Position numbers and translations under genes: made by a program. The notes beneath the pieces were generated by a model, which was not told the origin of the DNA, ran no database searches, and was given only the letters and a program-made list of their open reading frames with translations. DNA of 9,565 bases from Pseudomonadota bacterium (lineage in GTDB: Bacteria > Pseudomonadota > Alphaproteobacteria > Rhizobiales > Hyphomicrobiaceae), in NCBI GenBank assembly GCA_023430845.1, contig JAEYYJ010000176.1, forward strand, positions 1 to 9,565, in the 5' to 3' direction. This document shows, piece after piece, positions 1 to 5,833 of the stretch (positions are counted from its first letter, which is position 1; every line of letters begins with the position of its first letter).

Positions 1-423
1 GCTGCGACGACGGCAAAGGATCGCGGCATAGTCGTCGAAGAGGTCGTGCGCACGCAGGACGGCGCTTTCGAAGGCTACATGCGTTTAACCGTCAAGACCG
101 ACAAGTACGACCGCTCGGTTGCCGGCACCGTTTTCGCCGATGGCCGCCCGCGCATTATCCAGGTGCGCGACATCAACATGGAGTTCGAGACGTCGCCGCA
201 CATGCTGTTCGTGCGCAACGCCGACAAGCCGGGCTTCATCGGCCGCTTCGGCATGGTCATGGGCGAGGCGGGCATTAACATCGCGACGCTGAACCTCGGC
301 CGTGACAAGCCGGGTGGGGATGCCATCTGTGTGGTGGCGCTCGATGAGCCCATGCCGGAGCCGGTCATGGAGCAGGTGCGCGCGCTGCCGCAAGTGGTGC
401 GCGCCAATCGTCTGGCGTTCTGA
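1..423 (+). CDS. serA: D-3-phosphoglycerate dehydrogenase, C-terminal part (5' end outside window)
   Basis: The frame is open from base 1 and ends with TGA at 421-423, giving the last 140 residues of a longer protein. The enzyme oxidises 3-phosphoglycerate to 3-phosphohydroxypyruvate with NAD+, the first step of serine synthesis, in the cytoplasm. The visible part covers the end of the ASB (intervening) domain, including SVAGTVFADGRPRIIQV, where long-type SerA proteins show the same G-T-x-F pattern. A C-terminal ACT domain follows from about residue 70, with the run NADKPGFIGRFGMVMGEAGI, then INIATLNLGR and an AICVVALDEP strand. ACT domains of this enzyme can bind serine for feedback inhibition, but whether this one does cannot be seen. 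The catalytic and NAD-binding domains lie upstream of the window. Only 12 bases separate its stop from the methyltransferase start, so the two may be cotranscribed. Confidence 0.93.
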   Translation, partial: AATTAKDRGIVVEEVVRTQDGAFEGYMRLTVKTDKYDRSVAGTVFADGRPRIIQVRDINMEFETSPHMLFVRNADKPGFIGRFGMVMGEAGINIATLNLGRDKPGGDAICVVALDEPMPEPVMEQVRALPQVVRANRLAF

Positions 424-435
424 TACACGAAGCCA

Positions 436-1167
436 ATGAGCCAGAATATCTACGACGATCCTGAGTTCTTTGCGGGCTATAGCGGTCTGCCGCGTTCGAT
501 CGGCGGTTTGGCTTCAGCGCCGGAGTGGCCCGCACTTCGGGCCATGCTGCCCGATGTGCGCGGGCTCAGGGTCGTCGATCTTGGCTGTGGCTTCGGCTGG
601 TTCTGTCGCTGGGCGCGCGAGCAAGGCGCGGCGGAAGTTCTGGGTATCGATCTCTCGGAGAAGATGCTCGCGCGGGCTCGCGCCGAGACGTCGGACGTCG
701 CGATTGGTTATCTCCAGGCGGATCTCTCGACGCTCGCGCTCGAGAAGGCGCGGTTCGATCTCGCTTACAGCTCGCTCGCTATCCACTACCTCGCGGATGT
801 CACGCGTTTCTTCGCTGAAGTGCACGCTGCGCTGACACCCGGCGGGCATTTTATTTTCTCGACCGAGCATCCGATCTTCATGGCGCCGCGCAACCCTGCC
901 TGGGCGAGCGATGCGGATGGGCGCCCGATCTGGCCGCTCGACAATTATTTCTCGGAGGGTGAGCGCACGACCGAGTGGTTCACGCCCGGCGTCGTGAAGT
1001 ATCACCGCACGATCGGCACGACGCTCAATGCATTGATCCGAGCGGGCTTCGCGATCCGTCATGTCGAGGAGTTCGTTCCATCGTCGGAGCAGATCGCGGC
1101 GCAATCTGAGTTTGCTAAGGAACGCGAGCGGCCGATGTTTCTGCTCGTTTCCGCGCAGCGCGCATGA
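436..1167 (+). CDS. class I SAM-dependent methyltransferase
   Basis: This 243-residue cytoplasmic protein has the Rossmann-like SAM-binding fold of the Methyltransf_11 type. Motif I is VVDLGCGFGWF (46-56), the glycine-rich SAM loop. The acidic residue at the end of strand 2 is D72 in LGIDLSEKM. Motif III-like ADLS is at 96-99, FDLAYSSLAIHYL (107-119) matches motif IV, and LTPGGHFIFSTEHP (133-146) matches the post-IV strand. The C-terminal third, with WFTPGVVKYHRT and GFAIRHVEEFVPS, is the variable substrate-binding half, so the methyl acceptor is unknown. The ATG at 436 is preceded only by a weak GAAG, and starting here keeps the whole fold. It sits 12 bases after serA, which suggests cotranscription but does not prove a link to serine metabolism. 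Family assignment is firm; function beyond it is not given. Confidence 0.88.
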   Translation: MSQNIYDDPEFFAGYSGLPRSIGGLASAPEWPALRAMLPDVRGLRVVDLGCGFGWFCRWAREQGAAEVLGIDLSEKMLARARAETSDVAIGYLQADLSTLALEKARFDLAYSSLAIHYLADVTRFFAEVHAALTPGGHFIFSTEHPIFMAPRNPAWASDADGRPIWPLDNYFSEGERTTEWFTPGVVKYHRTIGTTLNALIRAGFAIRHVEEFVPSSEQIAAQSEFAKERERPMFLLVSAQRA

Positions 1168-1182
1168 TTCGCGGCAATCATA

Positions 1183-1211
1183 TGAAAGCACAGCAGCGCA
1201 TTGTGCTTTCA
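1183..1211 (+). terminator. stem-loop after the methyltransferase gene, possible terminator
   Basis: A perfect 10-base inverted repeat, TGAAAGCACA at 1183-1192 and TGTGCTTTCA at 1202-1211, encloses a 9-base loop. It starts 15 bases after the methyltransferase stop. No T-run follows, only GCATTGAAATAG, so it is not a canonical intrinsic terminator. It could instead act as an mRNA 3'-end stabiliser or as a protein-binding operator upstream of the SH3 gene. The fold is visible; the role is inferred. Confidence 0.45.
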
Positions 1212-1313
1212 GCATTGAAATAGTTCTTCGATATGAGTGACGACGGATATGTGTCGCAAGAGCCGTTTGCCGTGGGTGTGCGTTACGCAGATCACCTACG
1301 AAGGGACGGCTCA

Positions 1314-1898
1314 ATGAAGATGCTGAAGTTGGCCTCCGCGGTGCTGGCGCTCTCCATGACGGGGGCACTGGCGGCACAGGCCGCGCCGGGCTTTACGACT
1401 GCCAATGTGAATCACCGGACAGGTCCGGATACCGAATTCCCGAGCATGGGGGTGATTCCCGAAGGGACATCCGTTGATGTGCGCGGCTGCCTCCGGGATG
1501 AGTCCTGGTGCGATGTCATCGCGGACGGCAATCGAGGATGGGTTTTCAGTGAGTACCTGGCGCTCAGCCAGCGAGGCGAGTATGTGCCGGTGCCGGATAT
1601 CGGCCTAACCGCGGCGCGTATCCCGGTCGTGACGTTCCTCGCGGCGAACTACTGGGGGCAGCACTATAAGGGGCGGCCTTGGTTCAAGGAGCGGGACCGC
1701 TGGGTGAAGTTCAAGCCGCGGCCGCGTCCTGGCTGGAAGGCGCCGCCCTCGGGGCCGCGCAAGGCAGGGTGGTGGCGGCAGGGCTACCAGGCGCCCAGAG
1801 GTATGAAGGGACCGCCGGATCGTGGTTGGAAGCGCCCGGATCGTGACCGGCGCGGGGATCATCGGGATCGTGATCACCGTGGCGACCAGCGTCGCTAG
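1314..1898 (+). CDS. secreted SH3-domain protein with basic Pro/Gly/Arg-rich tail
   Basis: The protein has 194 residues from the ATG at 1314. That start is chosen because AAGGGA at 1301-1306 lies 7 bases upstream and the protein then opens with a classical Sec signal peptide. This consists of MKMLK, a hydrophobic core to about residue 20, and an AQA cleavage region near 21-24. An in-frame ATG at 1233 would put 27 polar residues before the signal and is rejected. Residues about 25-82 form a bacterial SH3 (SH3_3/YgiM-like) domain, with TTANVNHRTGPDTEFPSMG, then VIPEGTSVDVRGC and GNRGWVFSEYL. C61 and C68, in GCLRDESWC, could form a disulfide. From about residue 115 the chain is low-complexity, rich in K, R, P, G and W, and ends in RDRRGDHRDRDHRGDQRR. 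The protein is probably periplasmic and may bind cell wall or polyanions. The specific ligand is unknown. Similar small SH3 proteins are common in Hyphomicrobiales. Confidence 0.85.
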   Translation: MKMLKLASAVLALSMTGALAAQAAPGFTTANVNHRTGPDTEFPSMGVIPEGTSVDVRGCLRDESWCDVIADGNRGWVFSEYLALSQRGEYVPVPDIGLTAARIPVVTFLAANYWGQHYKGRPWFKERDRWVKFKPRPRPGWKAPPSGPRKAGWWRQGYQAPRGMKGPPDRGWKRPDRDRRGDHRDRDHRGDQRR

Positions 1899-1914
1899 AC
1901 CGATTTGAAGACGT

Positions 1915-1949
1915 GAACGCCCGGGCCACTCAGTTTGGTCCGGGCGTTC
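1915..1949 (+). terminator. strong stem-loop after the SH3 gene
   Basis: GAACGCCCGGGCC at 1915-1927 pairs with GGTCCGGGCGTTC at 1937-1949, twelve Watson-Crick pairs and one G-U, around a 9-base loop that can close by one more A-T pair. It begins 16 bases after the SH3 stop codon and ends 24 bases before the argD leader promoter. Only T and GCTACTGC follow, without a U-tract. It is therefore best read as a terminator or RNA 3'-end hairpin of a weakly U-dependent type that insulates the arginine operon. Confidence 0.7.
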
Positions 1950-1973
1950 TGCTACTGCTGAATGCCTGAATTA

Positions 1974-2003
1974 TTGACACCAGCGGCCCCTCTGCCCCAT
2001 ATA
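1974..2003 (+). promoter_or_regulatory. housekeeping-type promoter for the arginine leader and operon
   Basis: A consensus -35 box TTGACA lies at 1974-1979. After an 18-base spacer comes CATATA at 1998-2003, or CCATAT at 1997-2002 with a 17-base spacer. This matches the sigma-70-type promoters of alphaproteobacteria, where the -35 is strong and the -10 is degenerate. Transcription would begin about 2009-2011, on or next to the leader ATG at 2010. No purine-rich ribosome binding site fits between the promoter and that ATG, so the message should be leaderless. The sites are visible; activity is inferred. Confidence 0.75.
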
Positions 2004-2009
2004 GGGCGC

Positions 2010-2072
2010 ATGTCTATGATTGCGAAAATCCGTGAGCGACGTCGTCGGGGCTGCGGCCCGCGGCAGCGATGA
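2010..2072 (+). CDS. arginine-rich leader peptide of the argD operon attenuator
   Basis: This short ORF encodes 20 residues beginning MSMIAK and containing RERRRR (residues 8-13), with two more Arg at 18 and 20. Seven of 20 codons are Arg. The codons are CGT three times, CGA twice and CGG twice, with no CGC, although CGC is frequent in neighbouring genes. Arg residues 10-13 are encoded at 2037-2048, inside the 5' arm of an RNA hairpin, and the TGA stop (2070-2072) lies in the competing antiterminator region. This is the arrangement expected of a leader peptide whose translation gauges charged tRNA-Arg. The ATG coincides with the predicted transcription start and lacks a Shine-Dalgarno sequence, as is known for the leaderless trpL leader in rhizobia. 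An alternative is nascent-peptide sensing of ornithine or arginine, as in Escherichia coli speFL. No homologue is known to me. Confidence 0.78.
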   Translation: MSMIAKIRERRRRGCGPRQR

Positions 2073-2103
2073 CGGCGTGGTGAGACCAGCCGTTGTTGTC
2101 CGT

Positions 2104-2133
2104 GCCGCGCAGTCGCGCGGCCTTTTTCATTTT
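2104..2133 (+). terminator. intrinsic terminator of the argD attenuator
   Basis: GCCGCGC at 2104-2110 pairs perfectly with GCGCGGC at 2115-2121 around the loop AGTC. It is followed by CTTTTTCATTTT at 2122-2133. A GC-rich stem plus a T-run is the canonical Rho-independent form, and it is the best such terminator in the window. It lies between the operon promoter and argD with no complete gene other than the leader peptide before it, so it must be conditional for argD to be expressed from this promoter. Confidence 0.85.
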
Positions 2134-2213
2134 GGACGCGCCGGCCAAAGCCCCTCTTTCTCCTGAAATCGCCGCACTCCCGATCTGATCCAGCATTGGA
2201 AAGAGCCTCACAG

Positions 2214-3446
2214 ATGTCCGCCGCAACCACCAAACCCGCCGCTGCCTCGTCCGGTCCCTCGCCTGCCGTCATGGGTACGTACGGGCGCTATGATGTCGTC
2301 TTCGACCGGGGCGAGGGCTCCTGGCTCATCGACACCAAGGGTGAGCGCTATCTCGATTTCGGCTCCGGCATCGCCGTGAACGCGCTGGGCCATGCCAATC
2401 CGAAGCTCACCGCCGCGCTCGCCGAGCAGGCGCAGAAACTCTGGCACACGTCGAATCTCTATCGCGTCGCCGGCCAGGAGAAACTCGCCGAAAAGCTCGT
2501 CGCGACGACGTTCGCCGACAAGGTTTTCTTCTGCAACTCGGGTGCTGAGGCCTGCGAGGGCATCATCAAGCTCGCGCGGCGCTATCAGTTCGTGAGTGGT
2601 CACCCCGAGCGCTGGCGCATCATCACGTTCAAGGGCTCGTTCCACGGCCGCACGCTCGGCACGATCGCTGCTGCCGGTAACGAGAAGTACCTCGAAGGTT
2701 TCGGCGAGCCGACGCCCGGCTTCGACGTGCTCGAGACGGTCAACGATCTCGCGCTTGTCGAGAACGCCATCGGTCCGGCGACAGCGGCGATCATGGTCGA
2801 GCCGATCCAGGGCGAGGGCGGCATCCGCTCGTGCACTAAGGAATTCCTGCAGGGGCTGCGCGCGCTCGCCGACAAGAACGGCCTGCTGCTCATTCTCGAC
2901 GAGGTGCAGACGGGTGTCGGCCGCACAGGCAAGCTGTTCGCCTATGAATCCGCAGGCATCAAGCCGGATGCGATGGCGATCGCCAAGGGTATCGGCGGCG
3001 GCTTTCCCATGGGTGCATTCCTCGCCACGACCGAAGCGGCTAAAGGCATGGTGCCGGGCACGCACGGCTCGACCTTCGGCGGCAATCCGCTCGCCATGGC
3101 GGTCGGCAATGCGGTGCTCGATGCGGTGCTGGAGCCGGGCTTTCTCGAAGACGTGCAGCGCAAGACACTGCGCTTCAAGCAGCTCCTTGCGGGCCTCAAG
3201 GATGAGCATTCCGACCTCGTCGATGGCATCCGCGGCGAAGGCCTGCTGATCGGCGTGAAGATCAAGGACAAGGTTCCGGCTGGCGATGTCGTCAAGGCCT
3301 GCCTTGCCGAACACCTGCTCACAGTCGGTGCTGGCGACAATGTCGTGCGCATGATCCCGCCGCTGACGACGCCGGACGACGAACTCGCCGAGGGCGTCGC
3401 CCGACTCTCGCGTGCGCTTTCCGCTGTGAAGAAGCAGGCGAAGTAG
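2214..3446 (+). CDS. argD: acetylornithine aminotransferase
   Basis: This 410-residue cytoplasmic PLP enzyme (class III, fold type I) exchanges amino groups between N-acetylornithine and 2-oxoglutarate, in arginine synthesis. The family often also acts on succinyl-diaminopimelate. Visible motifs are [10 protein letters not shown] (PLP phosphate contact, about 107-116), [12 protein letters not shown] (138-149), [11 protein letters not shown] (about 194-204), [14 protein letters not shown] (D229 contacts the pyridine nitrogen) and [15 protein letters not shown] with the Schiff-base lysine K258. The ATG at 2214 is preceded by GGAAAGAG at 2198-2205, 8 bases away. A TTG at 2196 lacks such support, and an internal ATG at 2271 would also leave a full core. 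Length and motifs match bacterial ArgD rather than the related ornithine or GABA aminotransferases, and argF downstream supports this. It is the first large gene after the arginine attenuator. Confidence 0.95.
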   Translation: MSAATTKPAAASSGPSPAVMGTYGRYDVVFDRGEGSWLIDTKGERYLDFGSGIAVNALGHANPKLTAALAEQAQKLWHTSNLYRVAGQEKLAEKLVATTFADKVFFCNSGAEACEGIIKLARRYQFVSGHPERWRIITFKGSFHGRTLGTIAAAGNEKYLEGFGEPTPGFDVLETVNDLALVENAIGPATAAIMVEPIQGEGGIRSCTKEFLQGLRALADKNGLLLILDEVQTGVGRTGKLFAYESAGIKPDAMAIAKGIGGGFPMGAFLATTEAAKGMVPGTHGSTFGGNPLAMAVGNAVLDAVLEPGFLEDVQRKTLRFKQLLAGLKDEHSDLVDGIRGEGLLIGVKIKDKVPAGDVVKACLAEHLLTVGAGDNVVRMIPPLTTPDDELAEGVARLSRALSAVKKQAK

Positions 3447-3458
3447 AAATCAGCGTCG

Positions 3459-3501
3459 TCGGCACTGCAGCACGGCCCTCGGGCAGTAGCGGCAGTGCCG
3501 A
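3459..3501 (+). repeat. inverted repeat between argD and argF
   Basis: TCGGCACTGC at 3459-3468 pairs perfectly with GCAGTGCCGA at 3492-3501. The 23-base loop can form a small inner hairpin (GCC at 3475-3477 with GGC at 3482-3484). There is no T-run, so full termination is unlikely. In a 91-base gap within an operon it may stabilise the upstream mRNA end, mark a processing site, or cause partial polarity between argD and argF. A dispersed repeat is also possible. Only the fold is directly seen. Confidence 0.5.
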
Positions 3502-3537
3502 TAAGCTTTCATCACGACCACGAACGGCGAGACCGCC

Positions 3538-4488
3538 ATGGATGCCCGTATTGGTTTGAAGCCGCCCCGCCACTTTCTCGATCTCGATCAGATCGACGCG
3601 CGCGTTCTGCGCCGCATCGTCGACATGGCGCACGAGATGAAACGGGCCGGTAAGCGCGTGCCCAAGCACCTGCGCCCCAAGGACATCGAGGACATGGTCC
3701 TCGTGATGGTGTTCGAGAAGCCCTCGACGCGCACGCGCGTGTCGTTCGACGTGGCCATGCGTCAGCTCGGCGGGCAGACGATCGGGCTCAATCATACGGA
3801 CATGCAACTCGGTCGCGGCGAGCCGATCTCGGATACGGCGAAAGTGCTCTCGCGCTATGCCGATGCGCTCATGGTACGCGCGAACGCCCACCAGACGCTT
3901 GTCGAACTGGCCGAGCACGCCTCCATTCCGGTCATCAATGGTCTGACGGATCTCAGTCATCCCTGTCAGATCATCGCCGATGTCGTGACCTTCGAGGAAA
4001 CGCGTGGCGCGATCGGCGGCAAGACAGTGGCGTGGGTCGGCGATGGCAACAACGTTGCCTCATCGTGGATGCATGCGGCCGTCAAGTTCGGCTTCAAGCT
4101 CCGCGTGGCGACTCCGGCGCAGCTCAAGCCCGAGCAGGCCGTCATCGACTGGGTGAAAGCCCAGGGAGCTGCCGACAGCATCGTCCTGACCGACGATCCC
4201 GCCGAGGCCGTCAAGGGCGCTGAGTGCGTGGTGACGGATACGTGGGTGTCCATGGGGCAGGACGATGCCCCGCGCCGCAAGCAGCTTCTCGGCGCTTATG
4301 CCGTTGACGAGACGCTCATGAAGCGCGCCGCCAAGGACGCGGTTTTCATGCATTGTCTGCCGGCATATCGCGGCCACGAAGTTTCGGCAGAAGTGATCGA
4401 TGGGCCGCAATCGGTCGTATTCGACGAAGCCGAGAACAGGCTCCACGCCCAGAAGGCCATTCTCGCCTGGTGCCTCGGCGTAGACTGA
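3538..4488 (+). CDS. argF: ornithine carbamoyltransferase
   Basis: This 316-residue enzyme transfers the carbamoyl group of carbamoyl phosphate to ornithine, making citrulline in arginine synthesis. It normally works as a cytoplasmic trimer. The carbamoyl-phosphate loop STRTR is at 63-67 within FEKPSTRTRVSFDVAMRQLG. HPCQ (141-144) and the ornithine-binding DTWVSMGQD (234-242) follow. The catalytic HCLP is at 272-275 in FMHCLPAYRGHEV. Together these distinguish it from aspartate carbamoyltransferase. Length is typical of the anabolic enzyme. The ATG at 3538 has only a weak GGCGAG about 6 bases upstream. It lies 91 bases after argD and 16 bases before hslO, consistent with an argD-argF-hslO operon under the upstream arginine attenuator. 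It could also be named argI by some conventions. Confidence 0.96.
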   Translation: MDARIGLKPPRHFLDLDQIDARVLRRIVDMAHEMKRAGKRVPKHLRPKDIEDMVLVMVFEKPSTRTRVSFDVAMRQLGGQTIGLNHTDMQLGRGEPISDTAKVLSRYADALMVRANAHQTLVELAEHASIPVINGLTDLSHPCQIIADVVTFEETRGAIGGKTVAWVGDGNNVASSWMHAAVKFGFKLRVATPAQLKPEQAVIDWVKAQGAADSIVLTDDPAEAVKGAECVVTDTWVSMGQDDAPRRKQLLGAYAVDETLMKRAAKDAVFMHCLPAYRGHEVSAEVIDGPQSVVFDEAENRLHAQKAILAWCLGVD

Positions 4489-4504
4489 AGTGGAAGAAGA
4501 AAAG

Positions 4505-5494
4505 ATGACGATCAGAGCGGGCCGAACGGATGTCGGCGGGCCGCCGGTGCGCGATGACCTCGTGCTGCCGTTCGGCACCGTGCGTTCGCGCGTTGCTGGA
4601 CGCGTGGTGCGGCTCGGTCACGTAATCGACGAGATCCTTTCGGCGCATGACTATCCCGAACCGATCAGCGTCATTCTCGGACAGGCCATCGCGCTGACGG
4701 CGCTGCTCGGCCAGCAGCTTCAGGAGGGCGGCCGGCTCATTCTGCAGACGAAGACGGATGGCCCGCTCGGCTTCCTCGTCGTGCAGTACGAGGTGCCGGG
4801 CAGGTTGCGCGGCTATGCGAGCTATGACCGCGAGCGTCTGGAGGCGTTGCAGAAGGCGGGCACGCTCAGCGATGGCGCGCTGCTCGGCAGTGGCCGCCTC
4901 GCCATGACCATCGATCCCGGTGGCGAGCAGGAAAGCCATCAGGGTGTCGTGCCGCTCGAAGGGCAGAGCCTTGCGGATGCGGCGATCGCCTATTTCCGCC
5001 AGTCCGAGCAGCTGCCGACATTCATTCGATTGACAGCCGTGCGCCATTTCGTCGGACGCAGTGGGGATACGCCCTCGCGCTGGCATTGGCGTGCGGGCGG
5101 ATTGATCGTGCAGCACGTTCCGGCGCTGGGTGGCGAGCAGAAGCCCGATCTGACAGGCGAAGCACATGACGCAAGCCTTGCCGGTGAGCACGATGATGAC
5201 TGGAACCGCGTCGAGATTCTCGCGGCAACGGTCGAGGATCACGAGCTGATCGATCCGCTGCTCGCGCCGGAGCGCTTGCTGATCCGTCTGTTCCATGAGG
5301 AGGGCGTGCGCGTTGCGCCAGTGGTGCCGCTCGAAGCGAAGTGCCGCTGCTCACGTGAGCGCATCGGTTCGTTCCTCAATGGCTTTGCCGAGAAGGAGCG
5401 CGAGGAGCTGCGCGAGGCCGATGGCGCCATCACCGTGAAGTGCGAGTTCTGCTCGACTAGCTACCGCTTCGAGCGAGATGATGTGATTGGGTGA
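4505..5494 (+). CDS. hslO: Hsp33 redox-regulated molecular chaperone
   Basis: This 329-residue cytoplasmic holdase binds unfolding proteins under oxidative stress. The zinc-binding redox switch is visible at the C-terminus as CRC (C280, C282) and CEFC (C313, C316), giving CxC-X30-CxxC. All four cysteines are present, so it should sense oxidants normally. The N-terminal core shows the family pattern, including LGQAIALTALLGQQLQEGGR, LQTKTDGPLGFLVVQY and GRLRGYA, then a SLADAAIAYFRQSEQLPT region. The protein is somewhat longer than the roughly 290 residues of the Escherichia coli protein, with extra sequence at the N-terminus and mid-protein. The start at 4505 is chosen over a GTG at 4490 because the GGAAG at 4492-4496 precedes it by 8 bases. 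It follows argF by 16 bases, an arrangement seen in other Hyphomicrobiales. Why a redox chaperone travels with arginine genes is not explained by the sequence. Confidence 0.95.
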   Translation: MTIRAGRTDVGGPPVRDDLVLPFGTVRSRVAGRVVRLGHVIDEILSAHDYPEPISVILGQAIALTALLGQQLQEGGRLILQTKTDGPLGFLVVQYEVPGRLRGYASYDRERLEALQKAGTLSDGALLGSGRLAMTIDPGGEQESHQGVVPLEGQSLADAAIAYFRQSEQLPTFIRLTAVRHFVGRSGDTPSRWHWRAGGLIVQHVPALGGEQKPDLTGEAHDASLAGEHDDDWNRVEILAATVEDHELIDPLLAPERLLIRLFHEEGVRVAPVVPLEAKCRCSRERIGSFLNGFAEKEREELREADGAITVKCEFCSTSYRFERDDVIG

Positions 5495-5515
5495 CGAGCC
5501 AGGAGCGGGGGCAGC

Positions 5516-5833
5516 ATGAATGACTTGCTCCCGTTCGTCGGGTTCCTCGGTACGCTCATTGTGAGCGCGCTCTATGAGCCAACGACGTGGCTCATGATCG
5601 TCATCACATTGATGGCACAAATCCGCTATCGACGCTGGTATATGCCGCTTCTGGTGGCCATGCTTTTCTTCGCGACGAAGTTCGCCGTCAACTACGCCGA
5701 TTGGAAGGCCATCGGAGGCGATACCATGGTGGCGCGCGCGGGCACGCTGATCGCGCTGCGTAACTTGGCCATCGCCTATGCGAGTGCTTGCCTGGTGTAC
5801 GCTTTGACGGCGGTCCTGCCGCGAAGGGCTTAA
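5516..5833 (+). CDS. small multi-pass membrane protein, unknown function
   Basis: This 105-residue protein is not recognised as a named family. It has three or four hydrophobic stretches at about 4-20, 24-36, 43-58 and 78-100. These are separated by basic residues (RYRRW at 37-41) and a polar loop ([11 protein letters not shown], 59-69), so it should be an integral inner-membrane protein. It has no lipobox or catalytic motif. The ATG at 5516 is preceded by AGGAG at 5501-5505, 10 bases away, and codon use matches the neighbours, which supports a real gene. It starts 21 bases after hslO and probably ends the arginine operon. Its TAA overlaps the stop of hemF on the other strand. Linkage with hslO hints at a stress or envelope role, but that is only positional. 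Confidence 0.75.
   Translation: MNDLLPFVGFLGTLIVSALYEPTTWLMIVITLMAQIRYRRWYMPLLVAMLFFATKFAVNYADWKAIGGDTMVARAGTLIALRNLAIAYASACLVYALTAVLPRRA

Larger units (their letters stand above)
2010..2133 (+). promoter_or_regulatory. ribosome-mediated arginine attenuator (leader RNA of argD)
   Basis: Three folds can be drawn by hand. Hairpin 1:2 pairs 2040-2046 with 2068-2074 (one G-U) and 2050-2054 with 2063-2067, with GGG bulged at 2047-2049. It buries most of the Arg codons. The antiterminator 2:3 pairs CGCGGCA at 2059-2065 with TGCCGCG at 2103-2109. It encloses a hairpin of ACGGC at 2072-2076 with GCCGT at 2089-2093 and TGGT at 2078-2081 with ACCA at 2085-2088. The terminator 3:4 uses 2104-2110 with 2115-2121. 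The first two share 2063-2074, and the last two share 2104-2109, so they are mutually exclusive in the classical way. A ribosome stalled at 2037-2048 would free the antiterminator, and one at the stop would block 2059-2081 and leave the terminator. The terminated RNA would be about 118-124 nt and could also act in trans. Folding energies were not computed. Confidence 0.75.

Noticed and set aside
1233..1313. Upstream in-frame ATG of the SH3 gene at 1233
   Set aside because: It would place 27 polar residues before a clear signal peptide, while the ATG at 1314 has AAGGGA at ideal spacing.
1974..2213. Known riboswitch classes (SAM-II, serC or speF type elements) upstream of argD
   Set aside because: The short Arg-rich ORF and overlapping hairpins explain the region, and I could not match any consensus core of those RNAs by eye; a covariance-model search would decide.
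2208..3314. Minus-strand open frame opposite argD (368 codons)
   Set aside because: It is a shadow of argD; no motif or ribosome binding site supports it.
4490..4504. GTG start for hslO at 4490
   Set aside because: It lies on top of the GGAAG ribosome binding site used by the ATG at 4505 and has none of its own.
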